DNA of 64,000 bases. Origin: Colocasia esculenta. Taxonomy: Eukaryota > Streptophyta > Magnoliopsida > Alismatales > Araceae. Position 1 is the stretch's first letter; the number at the start of each line of letters is the position of its first letter. The translations under genes were made by a program, and so were the position numbers. A model generated the notes under the pieces. That model was not told where the DNA came from. It did no database searches and worked only from the letters and a program-made list of their open reading frames with translations. Shown here in pieces: positions 34,073 to 45,604 of this stretch. The stretch spans positions 6,340,712-6,404,711 of the forward strand of contig CM024759.1 in the NCBI GenBank assembly GCA_014218235.1, given 5' to 3'.

Positions 34073-35330
34073 TACCTGGATGCACTCAGACCGCAGTAGC
34101 ACTGTTGTCCCATCGCGATCGCCAGAAAAGAGCTGTGGACGTTTCGTTTCACCTCCGTCTTCGATTGCCGACTATGTGGCCTTCTTCGACGGTGGTTCAC
34201 GGACGTGCCGCTCCTTCGTTGGCGATGGAGAATGTGCCGGTTGACCCCGTTGACCCCGAGTTGACTGCGTTGACTGAGGAGAAAACAAAGGAAACCGGTG
34301 ATATAAGGGAGATAGTTGCGATCGCCAGGGCCTTACCTGTGCCCAAGGGGTTGTTCTGATCACGTTGATGTAGCAGCCTCGCGTCGCGGGTGATGGTGAA
34401 GCTCCAACTTCTCCTCCTTCAGCCGGCCAAAGGAAGAGAGCTCCGCGGTCTTCTTCAGATCGTTCCTGCCACAGAACAAGACTCTATTAGACCCTAAATA
34501 GTGCAGCAAATATTCGAAATGAAAGGTGGAAGGCCCAAAAGGAGAGTTCCGTACCGGTTGCGGACTTGAGAAGAGGGGTGGCCAAGTGTTATGACCACCC
34601 TTCTTCCCTCCGTTTTTGGTTGGGAAACCCCTTTCTAGGTGTGTAGGAAGGTGACCTACGTGCCTAGAGTGTGTGGGAAAGGGTGTGTGACATGCAAGCA
34701 TCTAAGAGAGAAAAGGAAGAAGAGAGGAAGAGGGGGGAGGTGATCCTCGTTGTTGGTGATGCTAGCTCGTTGCAGAGGCTCCTTCAACTCCAGAGAAGCC
34801 TCCTTGGACGTCCCAAAGGTTGAGAGGAAGTAGAGGATGACTTGGTGAAGCTTGGGTGCAATTTTCTCTCTCCTCTCTCAAAGCTTGAGCATATGGACGT
34901 CCAGCCTCTCCCCCCCTTGTTCAGAGGGACCAAGGGGGAGTTATATAGACAGTGAGCTTGGGGTTGAGAGCATTGGATGCTCAAGTGTGAAGAAACACAC
35001 TTGTACATGTGGCAATCTATGTGTTTAAGCTCCAACCAATAGGGAGAGGCCAAATGGGATTTTTACTGGGTCAAGGGACTGCCAAGGTGGCCCATATGCC
35101 CGTTGGGAACGGCTACATGCGTTGCATGGCCGAGATAATGGTGTAAGTGGGCTGGAATCTTGGGTTAGTTGGGCAGACCCGGTAAACCCGGTTGACGTCA
35201 AACGATGCCGCCGCCAACCCCATGCAGACGTCCATGTATGTGGACGCCAACTGGAGTTGACGACCAGGGGGATTGCCGTTAACCTGTAGTCGGCGGCAGT
35301 CGATGCTACCATCTACATGGGATCCGAGGC
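34073..35330 (-). other. Probable O1 5' LTR region, no genes
   Basis: No protein-coding homology. It has a minus-strand TATA box (34941-34948) and CpG-containing motifs at both ends. At 35194-35300 GACG motifs recur at 35194, 35227 and 35259 and GCCG or TGCCGTT at 35275, again about 33 bp apart but in the opposite orientation to the array at 33954-34072. Part of this second block could belong to O2 rather than O1. Exact LTR ends are unresolved because no second copy is in the window. Confidence 0.5.
34941..34948 (-). promoter_or_regulatory. Candidate TATA box of the O1 LTR
   Basis: CTATATAAC on the minus strand, oriented toward O1 gag and followed by a pyrimidine-rich leader. Confidence 0.6.
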
Positions 35331-35426
35331 TGGTCAACTGATGATCAAACATACCTTAATGGGCCAAATTGCCTTGCGGGAAATGGGCCAAATCTCGCGT
35401 CTACAACGACGTCTCCCCACAGTGAA

Positions 35427-36268
35427 ATGCCTGGCCGACCAATGGAAGTACCCGCCGCATCCACCTCCCAATCCTCTTTCATCTTACCCCCCTTTATTCG
35501 TACGCCTACCCCTGCCAACCCACTACCCTCCTTTCTACGCATCCCTACCCACCGTCTCACACCATCCAGCCAGCCATCTAACCCCCACTCATCCGCCAAC
35601 ACACCATCACCACAACGCCACCACCTCCCAACACACAAGCCCCCTTCTTACGCAACCCCTCCACCATACCACCATAACCAAACCACCCGTCTCCTACCAC
35701 CGCTTCCCCGCAGCCACCATCATCTAACCCACTTATCCTCCGTATGCCATCATCCATACCTCTCATTACCCCCAATCACCAAGCCCCCTTTCTCTGTACC
35801 TCCACTCCACCCCCGAGTGCGGCAAGTATCCAATTGCCACACCAATTGTTCACCCACCAGCCTTCCACCTCCCTACCACCTTCCGTTCCGACGGCCGCGA
35901 CAGCAACAACGGGAGAAAATTTAGAAGCAACCATGGTGCTCCGGAGTGGGCACATGTTCAATAGAATATTCCCCCAGCAGCAGGAACATGTATCAGTGCC
36001 CCAGGAAGAAGAAGCCCAACAAGAGGAGTCCATCCCAGGGACTCAATATGATCTGCTAAAGCACCTGGACAAGACCCCGACCAAGATATCCATTATAGAA
36101 CTGATTAAGAGGTCAATGGTGCACCAGGAGGCCCTTATGCAGTATTTGCAGAAAGTCATGGTAAATGAAGACTTGCCAATAAATCAGATTAGTGCAGTCT
36201 TGACCCCCAGGAGCTCACATCTGTCCATTGAGTTTCATGAAGATGAGTTGGCATCGGTCGAGTCTTAG
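35427..36268 (+). pseudogene. O2 gag remnant
   Basis: A proline-, serine- and histidine-rich low-complexity part followed, in the frame that ends at 36268, by the block PGTQYDLLKHLDKTPTKISI and YLQKVMVNEDLP. That block matches O1 (YDILQHLDKTPARVSILELI, QKIMVNDDLP). The gag domain and knuckle seen in O1 are not found upstream. It ends at an in-frame TAG after ELASVES. Confidence 0.75.
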
Positions 36269-36871
36269 CGGTATGCCCTATGCTTGATAGTTGACATCAA
36301 TGGGATCCGCGTGTCTCGATGCTTGGTGGACTCCGGAGCGTCAATTAATGTTGTGTCCTCCGACACATTAGATTTCTGCGGAGTAGCCTTACAGTCAATC
36401 TGACCCTCTGCTATCACCGTCATGACTTACGATAACACCAGTAGGCCGCCAAAAGGGGTCGTTACCTTGAGAATAGGGCTGGGTTCGTCCGTTACTAAAA
36501 TGGACTTTCACATCTTGGACATGGACCCGAGCTTCCGTATGATTCTGAGTAGGCCTTTCATTCAAGCCCTAGGCGCCGTTATATCGACTGTCCATCAATG
36601 CCTCAAGTTTCCTTACAAGGGGCGAGTCGTCAAGGTTGTCAGTAAGCCTGCAATTATGGAAGTGGGCGCCATGACTGATAATTCAGTCCCTTCCATCTGG
36701 CCGAGTAATCAACCACTGATGTCAGTGCTAGAGGCACCCAACATGTATCCAGGCCCGAGCAAGTCATCTGTTAATGCTGCTAAGAGGAGCAAGATCATTA
36801 CTAGGAAGGGCTGGCACATTATGATGCAAATGGGGTACCAGCCAGGCAAGGGGCTGGGGGCACAACTATAG
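36269..36871 (+). pseudogene. O2 protease and G-patch
   Basis: The aspartic protease motif CLVDSGASINVVSS lies at about 36318-36360, beyond the TAG at 36266-36268 and before a TGA near 36401. The frame then runs from 36422: MTYDNTSRPPKGVVTL, ILSRPFIQALGAVIS, and the G-patch-like KGWHIMMQMGYQPGKGLGAQ, ending at a TAG that interrupts the motif. After it come GRTEAV and MRPKAGLGY, the same continuation as in O1. The TAG most simply derives from CAG. Confidence 0.8.
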
Positions 36872-36901
36872 GGGAGGACAGAAGCTGTAAAAGATTATAA
36901 A

Positions 36902-38515
36902 ATGAGACCCAAAGCAGGATTGGGGTACAGGCCAGGCAAGGCAAAGCAACAACCAAGGCAGCCTCTCACATGGTCATTGCATGAACATTTTAAGAGAGGA
37001 CCGCTGCAACCAGGGAGTGAACAGACGTCCACTATTACTGCTGAACCTACCCGTTGTTCACCCCTGGCCACATACAGAGTTGTGGGCAGTCACAGGCCAC
37101 CCAAGCAAGTCAAGAAGGGCGAGTCCGAGGCGGAATGGAGCAAATGGTTCGATATGAGTGATATTGCCACCACCTTGGATCAGCTCTTCACAACAACGGA
37201 CACTGAGCAGCTAGCAATAGCCACCAGCAGTCAACAGACAGTCGAAGCAGAGCAGAGCACACAAGCCAAAGAAGCCACCGCAACAACAAGGCTCAGGGCG
37301 GGCCTCGTCTCTCTGGGCATCGCGCCCCCTTCAGTTTCATCTTCGGGCATCATGCCCTCTTCAGTTTCCCCTCCGGACATCGCGCCCCCTTTAGTTTCAC
37401 CTCCGGGCATCGCGCCCACGTCAGGTTTCTCTCCGGGCAACGCGCCCACGTCAGGTTTCTCTCCAGGCAACACGCTCGTTTCCCTTTCACCTCTGGGCAT
37501 CGCGCCCATTTCAGTTTCCTCTCCGGGCAACGCGCCCGACCTCCCTCCCTCACTAGGCAACACGCCTACTCCCTTTTCCTCTCCAGGCAATGCTGGGCAT
37601 CGCGCCCATTTCAGTTTCCTCTCCGGGCAACGCGCCCACTCTCCCTCCTTTTTCAGGCAACGAGCCCGCTCTCCCTCCATTTCCAGGCAACGCGCCTACT
37701 TCCCTTCCCTCTTTGGGCAACGCGCCCGATTTCCCCCTTCCTCCGGGCAACGCGCCCACTCTCCCTCTTTCTCTGAGCAACGCGCTCGATCCCCTTTTCC
37801 TTTCAGGCAACGCACCTACTCCCCTTCCTCCTCCGGGCAACGCGTCCACTCTCCCTCTTTCCCCGAGCAATGTGCTCGATCCCCTTTCCCTTTCAGGCAA
37901 CGTGCCTGTTCCCCTTCCTTCTCCGGGCAATGAGCCCGCTGTCCTCTCCTCTCCAAGCAACACACTCACTCCCCCTACGGGCAACGCGCCTATTCCCCAC
38001 TTCTCCTCGGGCAACATGCCCACCTTTCTCTCTTCTCCAGGCATCGCGCCTTCCCTCTTGCGGGCCACCGCGTGGCCTTCCTCCCTTTCTCTGAACATTC
38101 CTCGGGCACCGACGCCCCACTTGGCGATCTCCCTCCACTCTCCTAAGCAAGCACTCACCCTTCAACTCCCCCTTTCCCACGATCTCCCCACTATTGAGCT
38201 TGCGCTTGCCTCTCAGCTTTCCCGATTGGCGATGTCACCTCGCCCTCTCCCTCTGTGCGTGCTGAGCACCGAGGGGGCCCCAAAAACGCCAACTTCGCAA
38301 TGGCGGAACCCGTTGTCTCCATCGAGGAGACCTCCTTCCTCGCCTCAGAGTGTGCCCCGACCAGCGGGCCACCTCTCTTCGGTCCTATGACTGACCTCTC
38401 GTATCCCTCCACGCAGGGATCTCCTCTCCCTCCTCGCAGGGGATCTTTATTGCTTTTTCTACTCCTCCTCCTTCCTCCACACAAGAAAATTCTTTTACTG
38501 TTTTAAACCTTCTCT
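36902..38515 (+). pseudogene. O2 protease-RT linker with amplified repeat
   Basis: Starts with KAGLGYRPGKAKQQPRQPLTW, matching the O1 sequence after its G-patch, and runs into a long low-complexity linker (37305-38060) made of 10-residue repeats of the SPGNAPT kind. Frame changes occur inside the repeat around 37590. Beyond it no conserved domain is seen until 38700. Antisense open frames over the repeat are by-products of its composition. Confidence 0.6.
37305..38060 (+). repeat. 30-bp coding minisatellite (GGGCAACGCGCCC type)
   Basis: About 25 units with a near-exact 30-bp period; the core GGGCAACGCGCCC recurs with small changes every 30 bp, for example in the lines from 37314 to 37530. 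A segment of about 45 bp around 37494 is duplicated at 37593. Absent from the same place in O1. Confidence 0.9.
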
Positions 38516-38699
38516 ATCTTCCCCCACGCAGGGAAGTTCTTTTACTGCTTTAAACCTTTCTCCATCTTCCCCCACACGGGATTCCTTTACTGCTTTTCCT
38601 TCTCCTCCATTCCCTGTTGTAGATTCTGGTAGTTGTAGTTCGAGTCTAGGCCAGGGTAGCAATAAGCTAGGGGTAGTATCCGAGAAGAAGTCCAAGGGC

Positions 38700-39370
38700 A
38701 TGAGGGTTTCACATCGATTCCTCGCGGATCTAGCCTGTAGGTGCAAGGCATGCTTAGCAGTTCCTGAATTCGTAGAGGAGCCTTTGCAGTTGCCAAAAAT
38801 AGAATATGAGCAGTTAGTGTGCCTAATTGATGATGGGTTCGAAGTCTATGAGATCATGGATGATGACGACCTAATTGAGGAAGGTGATGAAGAATTCGAG
38901 GACGAGGCTGACGCGTTCGCGAGTGGATTAAAAAGATTTGATGAACCGTCAGTTTCCGTAGAAGAAACCACCAAGAAGTCAACCTGGGAACAGAGGAAGA
39001 CCCTAAGACCTTCCTCATAAGCAGTAATTTATCACCAGCTAAAGAGGAGGCAATCATTGAGGTTCTCAGGAAGTACAAGGACACGTTCGCATGGAGTTAT
39101 GAGGATATGCCTGGCTTGGACACCGCGCTTGTTGAACATCGCCTTACACTTAAGCTGGGGTCCATTGCCATTAAGCAGCGGTTGAGACGTTTCCATCCTC
39201 AGATGGCTTTGAAAATGAAAGATGAGGTCGATAAGCTCCACAAAGCCAGGTTCATTAAAGTCGTGCTATATCCGAATTGGGTGGCAAACAAATTCCCGGT
39301 TATGAAGAAGGACGAAAGAGTCAGGATTTGCATTGATTTTCGGGACCTCAACTGCGCGTCCGAAGGATGA
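38700..39370 (+). pseudogene. O2 pol N-terminal part, RT start
   Basis: Frame 1 (38700-39020) has an acidic linker (IEYEQLVCLIDDGFEVYEIMDDDDLIEEGDEE in parts). After a frameshift near 39015-39030 a second frame carries the RT start: SYEDMPGLDTALVEHRL, KQRLRRFHPQMALKMKDEVDKL, YPNWVANKFPVMKK, RICIDFRDLN. This matches O1 16453-15836. The frame is lost again at about 39358. Confidence 0.85.
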
Positions 39371-41048
39371 TTTCCCATTGCTTCACCTCGACGTACTCAT
39401 AGATAACACGGCTGGGTATGAAACCCTCTCTTTCATGGATGGCTTCTCAGGGTACAATCAGATTAAGCTAGCTGAGGAAGACCAAGAGAAAACTTCGTTC
39501 ACTACACCGTGGGGCACTTATTGCTATGTAGTCATGCCGTTTGGACTTAAGAATGCTGGAGCTACTTACCAAAGAGCTATGATAGCTATCTTTCATGACA
39601 TGATCCACATCTTCATCGAGGTGTATGTGGACGACTTGGTAGTGAAGTCAAAGACAATGGCTGAGCATCTTGGGGTTCTGACTAAGGTCCTGCAAAGGTC
39701 CAGGGAATACCAATTGAAGATGAACCCCAAGAAGTGTGTATTTGGTGTTTCATCGGGTAAGCTTTTAGGGTTCATTGTGAGCAAGAGGGGTATAGAAATA
39801 GATCCCAATAAGGTGAAGGCAATAAGAGAGATGCCCCCTCCCAAGAATTTGAAGGAAGTTCTAGGATTGATCGGGAGGCTACAGTTTATTCGCCGGTTCG
39901 TCTCCCAACATTCGCAGAGGTGTAGACCCTTCTACAACCTCACCAAGCCGGGAGTCGAATTTAAGTGGGACGAGAAGTGTCAGACGGCTTTTGACGGACT
40001 CAAAGAGTATCTAGCTAGTCCCCTGGTCCTGAGGCCACCAATTCTAGGCAAACCGCTCATTCTTTATGTATCTGTCTTGGAGGACTTGGTAGGAGCCGTC
40101 CTTGCGCAAGTGGATGAAGAAGGCAAGGAGAGGGCAGCATACTACCTATCTAAACTTCTCAACCCCTGTGAGCAAAGGTACACCGCAATGGAGAAGACAT
40201 GTGCTGCGCTCTTATGGGTAGTGCAGAAACTGAAGCACTACTTTCTTGCTCACGAAGTCCATCTCATAGACCGTACGAATCCTATCAAGTTCCTCCTTGA
40301 AAAATCTGTCCTAACTGATAGGCTAGCACGTTGGCAAAGCTTCCTATCTCAGTTTGAAATCACCTACATTCAGCAGAAATCCATCAAAGGCTATGCCATA
40401 GCAGAGTATCTCACTCACCACCCTATTCGTCAATTCGATCCTGTTCGTTCGGGGTTTCCAGATGAAGAACTAATGTCCCTTAGTCAATCTGATCCTATGT
40501 GGACAATGTATTTTGATGGAGCTCTGAATTCTCAAGGAAAGGGTATCAAGATTGCTCTACTATCACTTGAGGTTGTCACCTTCCCACGGGCTTATAAACT
40601 GGATTTTCCTGCCACCAACAACATCGCCGAATATGAAGCTTTGTTGGCGGGTCTTGAATATGCCCACTTCTATGGTGTCACCCATCTGCGGATTGTAGGT
40701 GATAGTCAACTAGTCCTGTGCCAAGTGCTCAACAAATATCACACTCGGGACCCAAAGCTCAAGCCTTACCAAGAACTTGCCTCAGCCTATGCCAAGCTAT
40801 TCTCCAAGCTGAATTTTGTCCATGTCCCTTGTCATCAGAATCTTCTAGCCGACGCTCTTGCTACCATCGCTTCAACTCTCAATATATGCTATCCCGGGGA
40901 TTTTGACAGCATTCAAATTGCACGCCGCAATACCCCTGCTGTTCAGGACCCCGTCTTTCTCCGGATCAAGGAGGAGATGTTGAAGAAGTTGGAAAGGAAG
41001 GGTAGAACCGAAGTCATGTTATTGGAGATAGAAGAGGAGCTAGAATGA
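39358..41048 (+). pseudogene. O2 RT, RNase H and second RNase H
   Basis: RT palm (SFMDGFSGYNQIKL, TPWGTYCYVVMPFGLKNAG, EVYVDDLVVKSK), thumb (LIGRLQFIRRFVSQH), first RNase H (LILYVSVLEDLVGAVLAQ, YTAMEKTCAALLWVVQ), then the second RNase H (MYFDGALNSQGKGIKIALL, NNIAEYEALLAGL, RIVGDSQLVL, HQNLLADALATIAS). The frame ends at a stop at 41046-41048 caused by a frameshift. It was never cut by another element. Confidence 0.9.
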
Positions 41049-42111
41049 TGAGGAGAAGCCATGGTACTATGAGATAGCTAAGTATTGCAAGAATCAATCG
41101 TACCCCGAGGAAGCCACAAGTGATGAGAAGAAAGCCATAAGGAGGTTGTCCCAGAAGTACACCCTGGTTGGGAATACTCTCTACAGAAGGGGACTCACTG
41201 GAGTTTTGCTCAGATGCCTGGATGATGATGAAGTCTTGAAGGTTGTTGAAAAGACACATTCGGGTGTCTGTGGTGGCCATGTGAATAGCCAAATGCTTGC
41301 TAAGAAAATTCTTAGGCAAGGTTTTTACTGGCCCACTCTAGAGGAGGACTGTTCCATCTTTGTCCGTCGGTGCGTCAAGTGCCAACTGCACGCCGAAAAA
41401 ATTCATTCTCCATCCTCTACGCTCCACCTAATGTCCTTCCCGTGGCCCTTCGCTATGTGGGCTTTCAACATCATTGGTCACCTTGGTGATCCCAACTCCC
41501 AAAATAAAACCAAATCTTTCATCCTCACTGCAACAGAGTACTTCACCAAGTGGGCGGAAGTCGAAGCATATGTGGAAATCAAGGCAACAACCATATGCAA
41601 ATTCATCACGAGAAACATCATCACCAGATTGGGCATCCCGAGTACCATCATCACCAACAATGGGCCACAGTTTATATCTCAAGAACTGCGTGACCTCTAC
41701 AACAGGTATAAAATTGCATTGCATCATTCATCTCCTTATTATCTGCAAGGCAACGGCCAAGCAGAGGCCACAAATAAAACTTTGATTAAAATTGTCAAGA
41801 AAACATGTGAGGCTAACAAATTCTCGGACTGGCCAGAAAAGCTTGTAGAAGCTCTATGGGCCTACCGCACTTCAATTCATACTCCCACAGGGCAAACACC
41901 ATTCGCCCTTACTTATGGAATGGAGGCTGTAGTACCATATGAGATTCTTATTCTCTCATTAAGGATCCAGCTTGACAATGACTTGTCAATCGACGAGTGG
42001 CGTGAATCGCTCCTAGCACAACTGGAACTCCTAGATGAGAAGCGTCTAGTCGCCGTAGAACACACGAGAGCATATCAAAATAGGCTCACTCGTTTTCACC
42101 AAAAAAAGTAA
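41049..42111 (+). pseudogene. O2 integrase
   Basis: After the frameshift the frame continues with KYTLVGNTLYRRGL, the HHCC finger (HSGVCGGHVN, FVRRCVKCQLH), and the core (MWAFNIIGHL, ITNNGPQFIS, GNGQAEATNKTL). Two of the catalytic acids appear replaced by N (FNIIG for FDVVG; NNGPQ for DNGPQ), while the glutamate in QAEATN remains. The enzyme would be dead even if the frames were whole. The frame ends at 42109-42111 in an A-run (HQKK). Confidence 0.88.
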
Positions 42112-42137
42112 TTGAGAGAAAATTCAAAGTCGATGAG

Positions 42138-42320
42138 ATGGTCATTAAAAGAATCTTTGTAAAACCTGGTGGTCCCGGTTCTAAACTCCAACCAAACTGG
42201 GAAGGGCCGTACATAGTCAAAGAGGCATATCCAGGTAATGCGTACATGCTAGTCAACGCGGAGGGTGAGGAGCTCTCTCATCCTTGGAATGGGCTTTATC
42301 TCAAAAAGTACTACCCTTAG
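42138..42320 (+). pseudogene. O2 integrase C-terminal part
   Basis: MVIKRIF, GGPGSKLQPNWEGPYIVKEA and HPWNGLYLKKYYP match the C-terminus of O1 integrase (1982-2395). It is separated from the core by a length change in the A-run at about 42100-42107. Confidence 0.85.
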
Positions 42321-43595
42321 ATAAGTGTTTTGGATTAATGTGGTACACCAACCCCTAAATGAAAAGCCATCATTGTTAATTCATTTCTGATTCTTGGTGG
42401 GTTAGCCAGAGGTGCTGACACCCACACACTTACACGCCCACCCCTGGAAAGCCAGAGGCACGAAATCTAAGGAAGATCAACGCCGAACCAAGAGTCTAGG
42501 GCATTACCCGCTTCTTTTCTACTCGGTCCGCCAAAAGAAAGGGAAACCTGAGGGATCGACCCTTGAATCTACCCAAAGCTCAAACAGGTATAGGTCAAGG
42601 CATAACAAGGGGAAAAAGAAAATAAAATCAATGTCAAATCCAAAAAAAAAAGAGAGCAAAAAATTAGGCAAATCAAATGCATAAAAAGCACGTCAAGAGT
42701 GGCAAAGTCCCTGCAGAGATCCAAATGGACCTGGTCGTAAGCGTGCTAAAAACCCCGCAAGCCAAAAAGACCGAACCCCACTGAGTGCAAGGGTAGAGGA
42801 GTGAGTGTCTCCCCGGTCGCCCAAACTGTTGGTAGACTTCCTAAACACCTTTTCCCTTCTTCCCACACGGGTATGTCCTAGAATCGAGGCAAGGCAACGA
42901 TCAACTAAAGAGGACGTCGCTGAAAGCCACCTCGGGTGAAGGCACTACTTAAGCACGTCCAACCTTTGTCTAGCATACCCAAGACTTGTTAATGAACTCC
43001 CAATGATGGCCGAGTAATTGAAAGATCCAAGCACCATGTTTTTTCCAATTAGGGCGGACCCCCTTCGTTCCGCGCGTCTTTTAGAAGGGACCATGCCGAG
43101 TTGTGGCCCTCATTTCAAAATTCAAAAAAAGGAATATCACTCCAAAAAAAAAAATAGAATATTCCAAAATCCAAGAAAAATTTGAATATTCCAGAAGCCA
43201 AAAAATTGTGAATATTTTTAAAATCCAAAAAAATTCGAATATTCCAAAAACAAAAAATTGTGAATATTTTCAAAATAAAAAAAATCGAATATTCAAGAAG
43301 CAAAAAAAATTGTGAATATTTTCAAAATCTAAAAAAAAAATCGAATATTCCAAAAGTCAAAAAAATTGTGAATATTTTCCAAAAAGCAAAAAATGTGAAT
43401 ATTTCAAAAGCAAAGCAAAAAAATGAATGAATATTTCAAAAGCAAAAAAAATCAAATATTCTGAAAACTCCAAAATTTTAATTTGCTCGAGTGCATTAAA
43501 AGCATGTTCATCTTTTAATTTCTAGCTAGCATTTGGTTGCCTGCATGTCGCATTTTAAACTTTGTTTTTCTTTTACTTTCGCCTTATTTAATAAA
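42321..43595 (+). other. O2 3' non-coding tail with AT-rich tract
   Basis: No genes. At 43110-43460 there are irregular repeats of the type CGAATATTCCAAAA / TTGTGAATATTTTC, the counterpart of the T-rich tract in O1. Open frames here only reflect low complexity. Confidence 0.6.
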
Positions 43596-43655
43596 GGCTC
43601 AGTCCCTTGACAAAATCACGAAGCCAAAAACTGTCAATATGCAAGGGGCTGAGCC
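43596..43655. repeat. Hairpin GGCTCAGTCCCTTG / CAAGGGGCTGAGCC
   Basis: 14-bp inverted repeat (43596-43609, 43642-43655) with one mismatch, corresponding to the hairpin of O1 at 911-961. Confidence 0.7.
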
Positions 43656-43795
43656 AGAACGGACATTTAAGTTGTTTGTTCAAGTGTATTTCAGGCACGA
43701 GGGAGGAAGAAGACAAAGAGCACAGGCATATATATATGAGGCCCAAAAGAGGGACCAGCCCCAAGTACATCATAAAGTACCCCACCGGGTACACA

Positions 43796-44044
43796 TCATG
43801 AAAAGGGCAAAAAGTATAAGTCATGATAAGTGGCGTAGCTCTCGCCACCACTCTCGGCCGGTCGGTGCTGGCGGTTGCTCTCGGCCTCACCGAGATCTGC
43901 AGCCGAACGCGGGGCAGGAGGCCTCATGGAGGCATGAGACCCGGTCGACCCCTCGGCGGTGCGTGCCTCCTGGACATTCCTCTTGGACATTCCTCTTGTA
44001 CTGAGAGGAAGTCACCAAGTAGCTCCTGGAGTAGGCGCTGGCTC
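43796..44044 (-). pseudogene. DUF7745-type gene, 3' end of last exon
   Basis: The reading frame of the pseudogene at 54619-57263 continues here on the far side of element B: coming from 54619, the frame is open across the GGCTC target site into SAYSRSYLVTSSQYKRN. An 11-12 bp tandem duplication (two copies of AGGAATGTCCA, about 43971-43995) then shifts it; past the duplication the frame runs to a stop at 43796 with a serine-, alanine- and proline-rich tail. So element B split the last exon of this gene, and a later or earlier small duplication added a frameshift. Confidence 0.65.
44040..44044. repeat. Target-site duplication of gypsy B, left copy (GGCTC)
   Basis: GGCTC precedes TGTAACGCC; the same bases follow the other LTR at 54619-54623. 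Confidence 0.94.
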
Positions 44045-44652
44045 TGTAACGCCCTAGAAATTCAAGGTGTTAAGAAATAGACATAAATTGGTTATAATAC
44101 CTTAGGAATGTTATTAAATTGTGATAATTAGAGGATAGATATAATTAGTGGTAATGAACATTACCCTAGTGTCGTACATCGAAATGCGCGCTCCCATAGG
44201 GCGACACTGGAAAACGACAACGAAATAAAAATCCGAGAACATCATAATTTTCAGAAAAATGTGGAGAAGTCAAATATGTAATTATCCGAATTTTTTTGAC
44301 GTACGGATTTCGAGATTAAGTCGACGCGACTATTTTTCGGGTGATTTTTCACCTACTGTAAAATAAATTCTAAAAATTAAACTAAAATCACCATAATTTG
44401 TAAAACCATCATATTAGTCTATGGTTAAAATTTCATTACAAATGGACACCATTTGGATGGGTTTACATAGTGAAGATTGGATCAGTTGAATTATAGATTA
44501 TTTACGGTAACCATTTTCTGGGATATTTACGGGAGCTTACGTGTGAAGCCTTGAGGAGGCCAGCACACGTTAGGATAAGGATAGAACTGGGGTTAAAATT
44601 CTTCATGATGGTGGATGAGGTGTAGGTGTGAGGTTGGATGCATGGGACATGT

Positions 44653-44687
44653 GTAAACAGTAAAAACCAAGGGGTTTTACCGTTTAC
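44653..44687 (+). promoter_or_regulatory. Inverted repeat upstream of TATA (5' LTR of B)
   Basis: GTAAACAGTAAAAACC and GGTTTTACCGTTTAC pair almost perfectly around a 4-nt loop. It ends about 44 bp upstream of the TATA box. C has AGTAAAAACCA-TT-TGGTTTTTACT at 63822-63845 and A has GGGGTTTTTTACCCC at the same place. Confidence 0.8.
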
Positions 44688-44730
44688 ACCTGTGCATGGG
44701 AGGTGTCTTCACCAGGGGAACTTGACTGGG

Positions 44731-44739
44731 CTATAAAAG
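44731..44739 (+). promoter_or_regulatory. TATA box of gypsy B 5' LTR
   Basis: CTATAAAAG with a CACTCCCTCTCC stretch after it; transcription would begin about 30 bp downstream, near 44760. Confidence 0.8.
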
Positions 44740-45604
44740 CCACTCCCTCTCCTTAGTTCGAACCCTTCTGCACCCTTTCCTACTGTTATGCTGCTGCCAT
44801 TTCTCTGGATAACATCTTGTTTGGGAAGGAGTTCCTGGTTGCAAGCACTGTGAAGAGGTTGCTGCTGCTTGAACTGCTGGTTCTTCTTACATCTTGTTCC
44901 TGGTCAAACTCTTGTTGGAGCTGTTGCTGAGAAGTAGTTGGGGAGCCATCTTGGAGGCTGTTGCTGCTACAACATCAAGCTCCACTTGTTTATTCCTTCA
45001 CTTGTGGTCCTTCTTCATTTTCCTCAACTAGGTAGGATTCATCTCTCTATGGTTCAGTTCGGGTTTTGTTCATATGTCACAAGGAATTCGTATGAACGAA
45101 TAAGTACTGTACTTGTGATCCTCTGTTTTTCCCTTTCCAATCATGATAGAAACACTCTTGTTGGGAGAGGAACAACCTCGTTCCATTTTAGAAATTAACT
45201 CCTATTCCCTTCATCCACCTTTGATCTTTGAACATGTTATAAAGTTGTAGAAGTTTCAACTATCTTTGTAGGATAATATGAAGACTTCGGTTTCGATGGT
45301 TGATACTTCAAGTTTTGATTTAGATCCATAAAACATGTTGTGGTTTAGTGTCCATCATGTAGGAACCTTCCATCCAACCATTTCTATCAAGGTTCTACTT
45401 CTAGTACTAAACTATGTTTAGTTTCAAGCAAGTCAAGTTTGAATTGTAAACCCCTTCTTTTATCTTGTTTGTTCGGTTTATAAATCCCTATGAAAACTCT
45501 AATTAGACTCTTCTATTTGATATCAAACATGTTTAGGTTCATAAGTTCTATAGTTAGGGTGTTTAGGATAGATTTGAAGCCATTTTTAAAAGTTCTGCAG
45601 CCAC

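Larger units (their letters stand above)
911..35310 (-). mobile_element. Tat-lineage Ty3/gypsy retrotransposon O1, split by two younger insertions
   Basis: Minus-strand element reading from a leader near 34950 through gag (33455-32335), gag-protease (18956-16747), RT (16453-15375), then RT end, RNase H, second RNase H and integrase (4471-1982). The second RNase H and the RT segment with LRRxHP and KIKEEIDKL-type spacing are typical of the Tat lineage. Copia S (18962-32329) splits gag; gypsy A (4477-15374) splits RT. Removing each insertion with one copy of its target duplication leaves the O1 frame open across both sites. Three nonsense or gap positions show it is dead. Its outer ends are not resolved: no matching LTR pair could be found, so the end coordinates are approximate. 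Confidence 0.75.
35330..43655 (+). mobile_element. Tat-lineage Ty3/gypsy element O2, degenerate
   Basis: Plus-strand relative of O1 with the same order: gag end, protease, G-patch, RT, RNase H, second RNase H, integrase, AT-rich tail, hairpin. The gag domain itself is missing, so the 5' part is truncated or rearranged. At least four frameshifts and three nonsense codons are visible. No LTR pair or target duplication was found; the ends are approximate. O1 and O2 lie head to head. Confidence 0.7.

Noticed and set aside
37231..38158. Antisense open frames over the O2 minisatellite
   Set aside because: They are mirror translations of the GC-rich 30-bp repeat; the sense strand carries the Tat frame.
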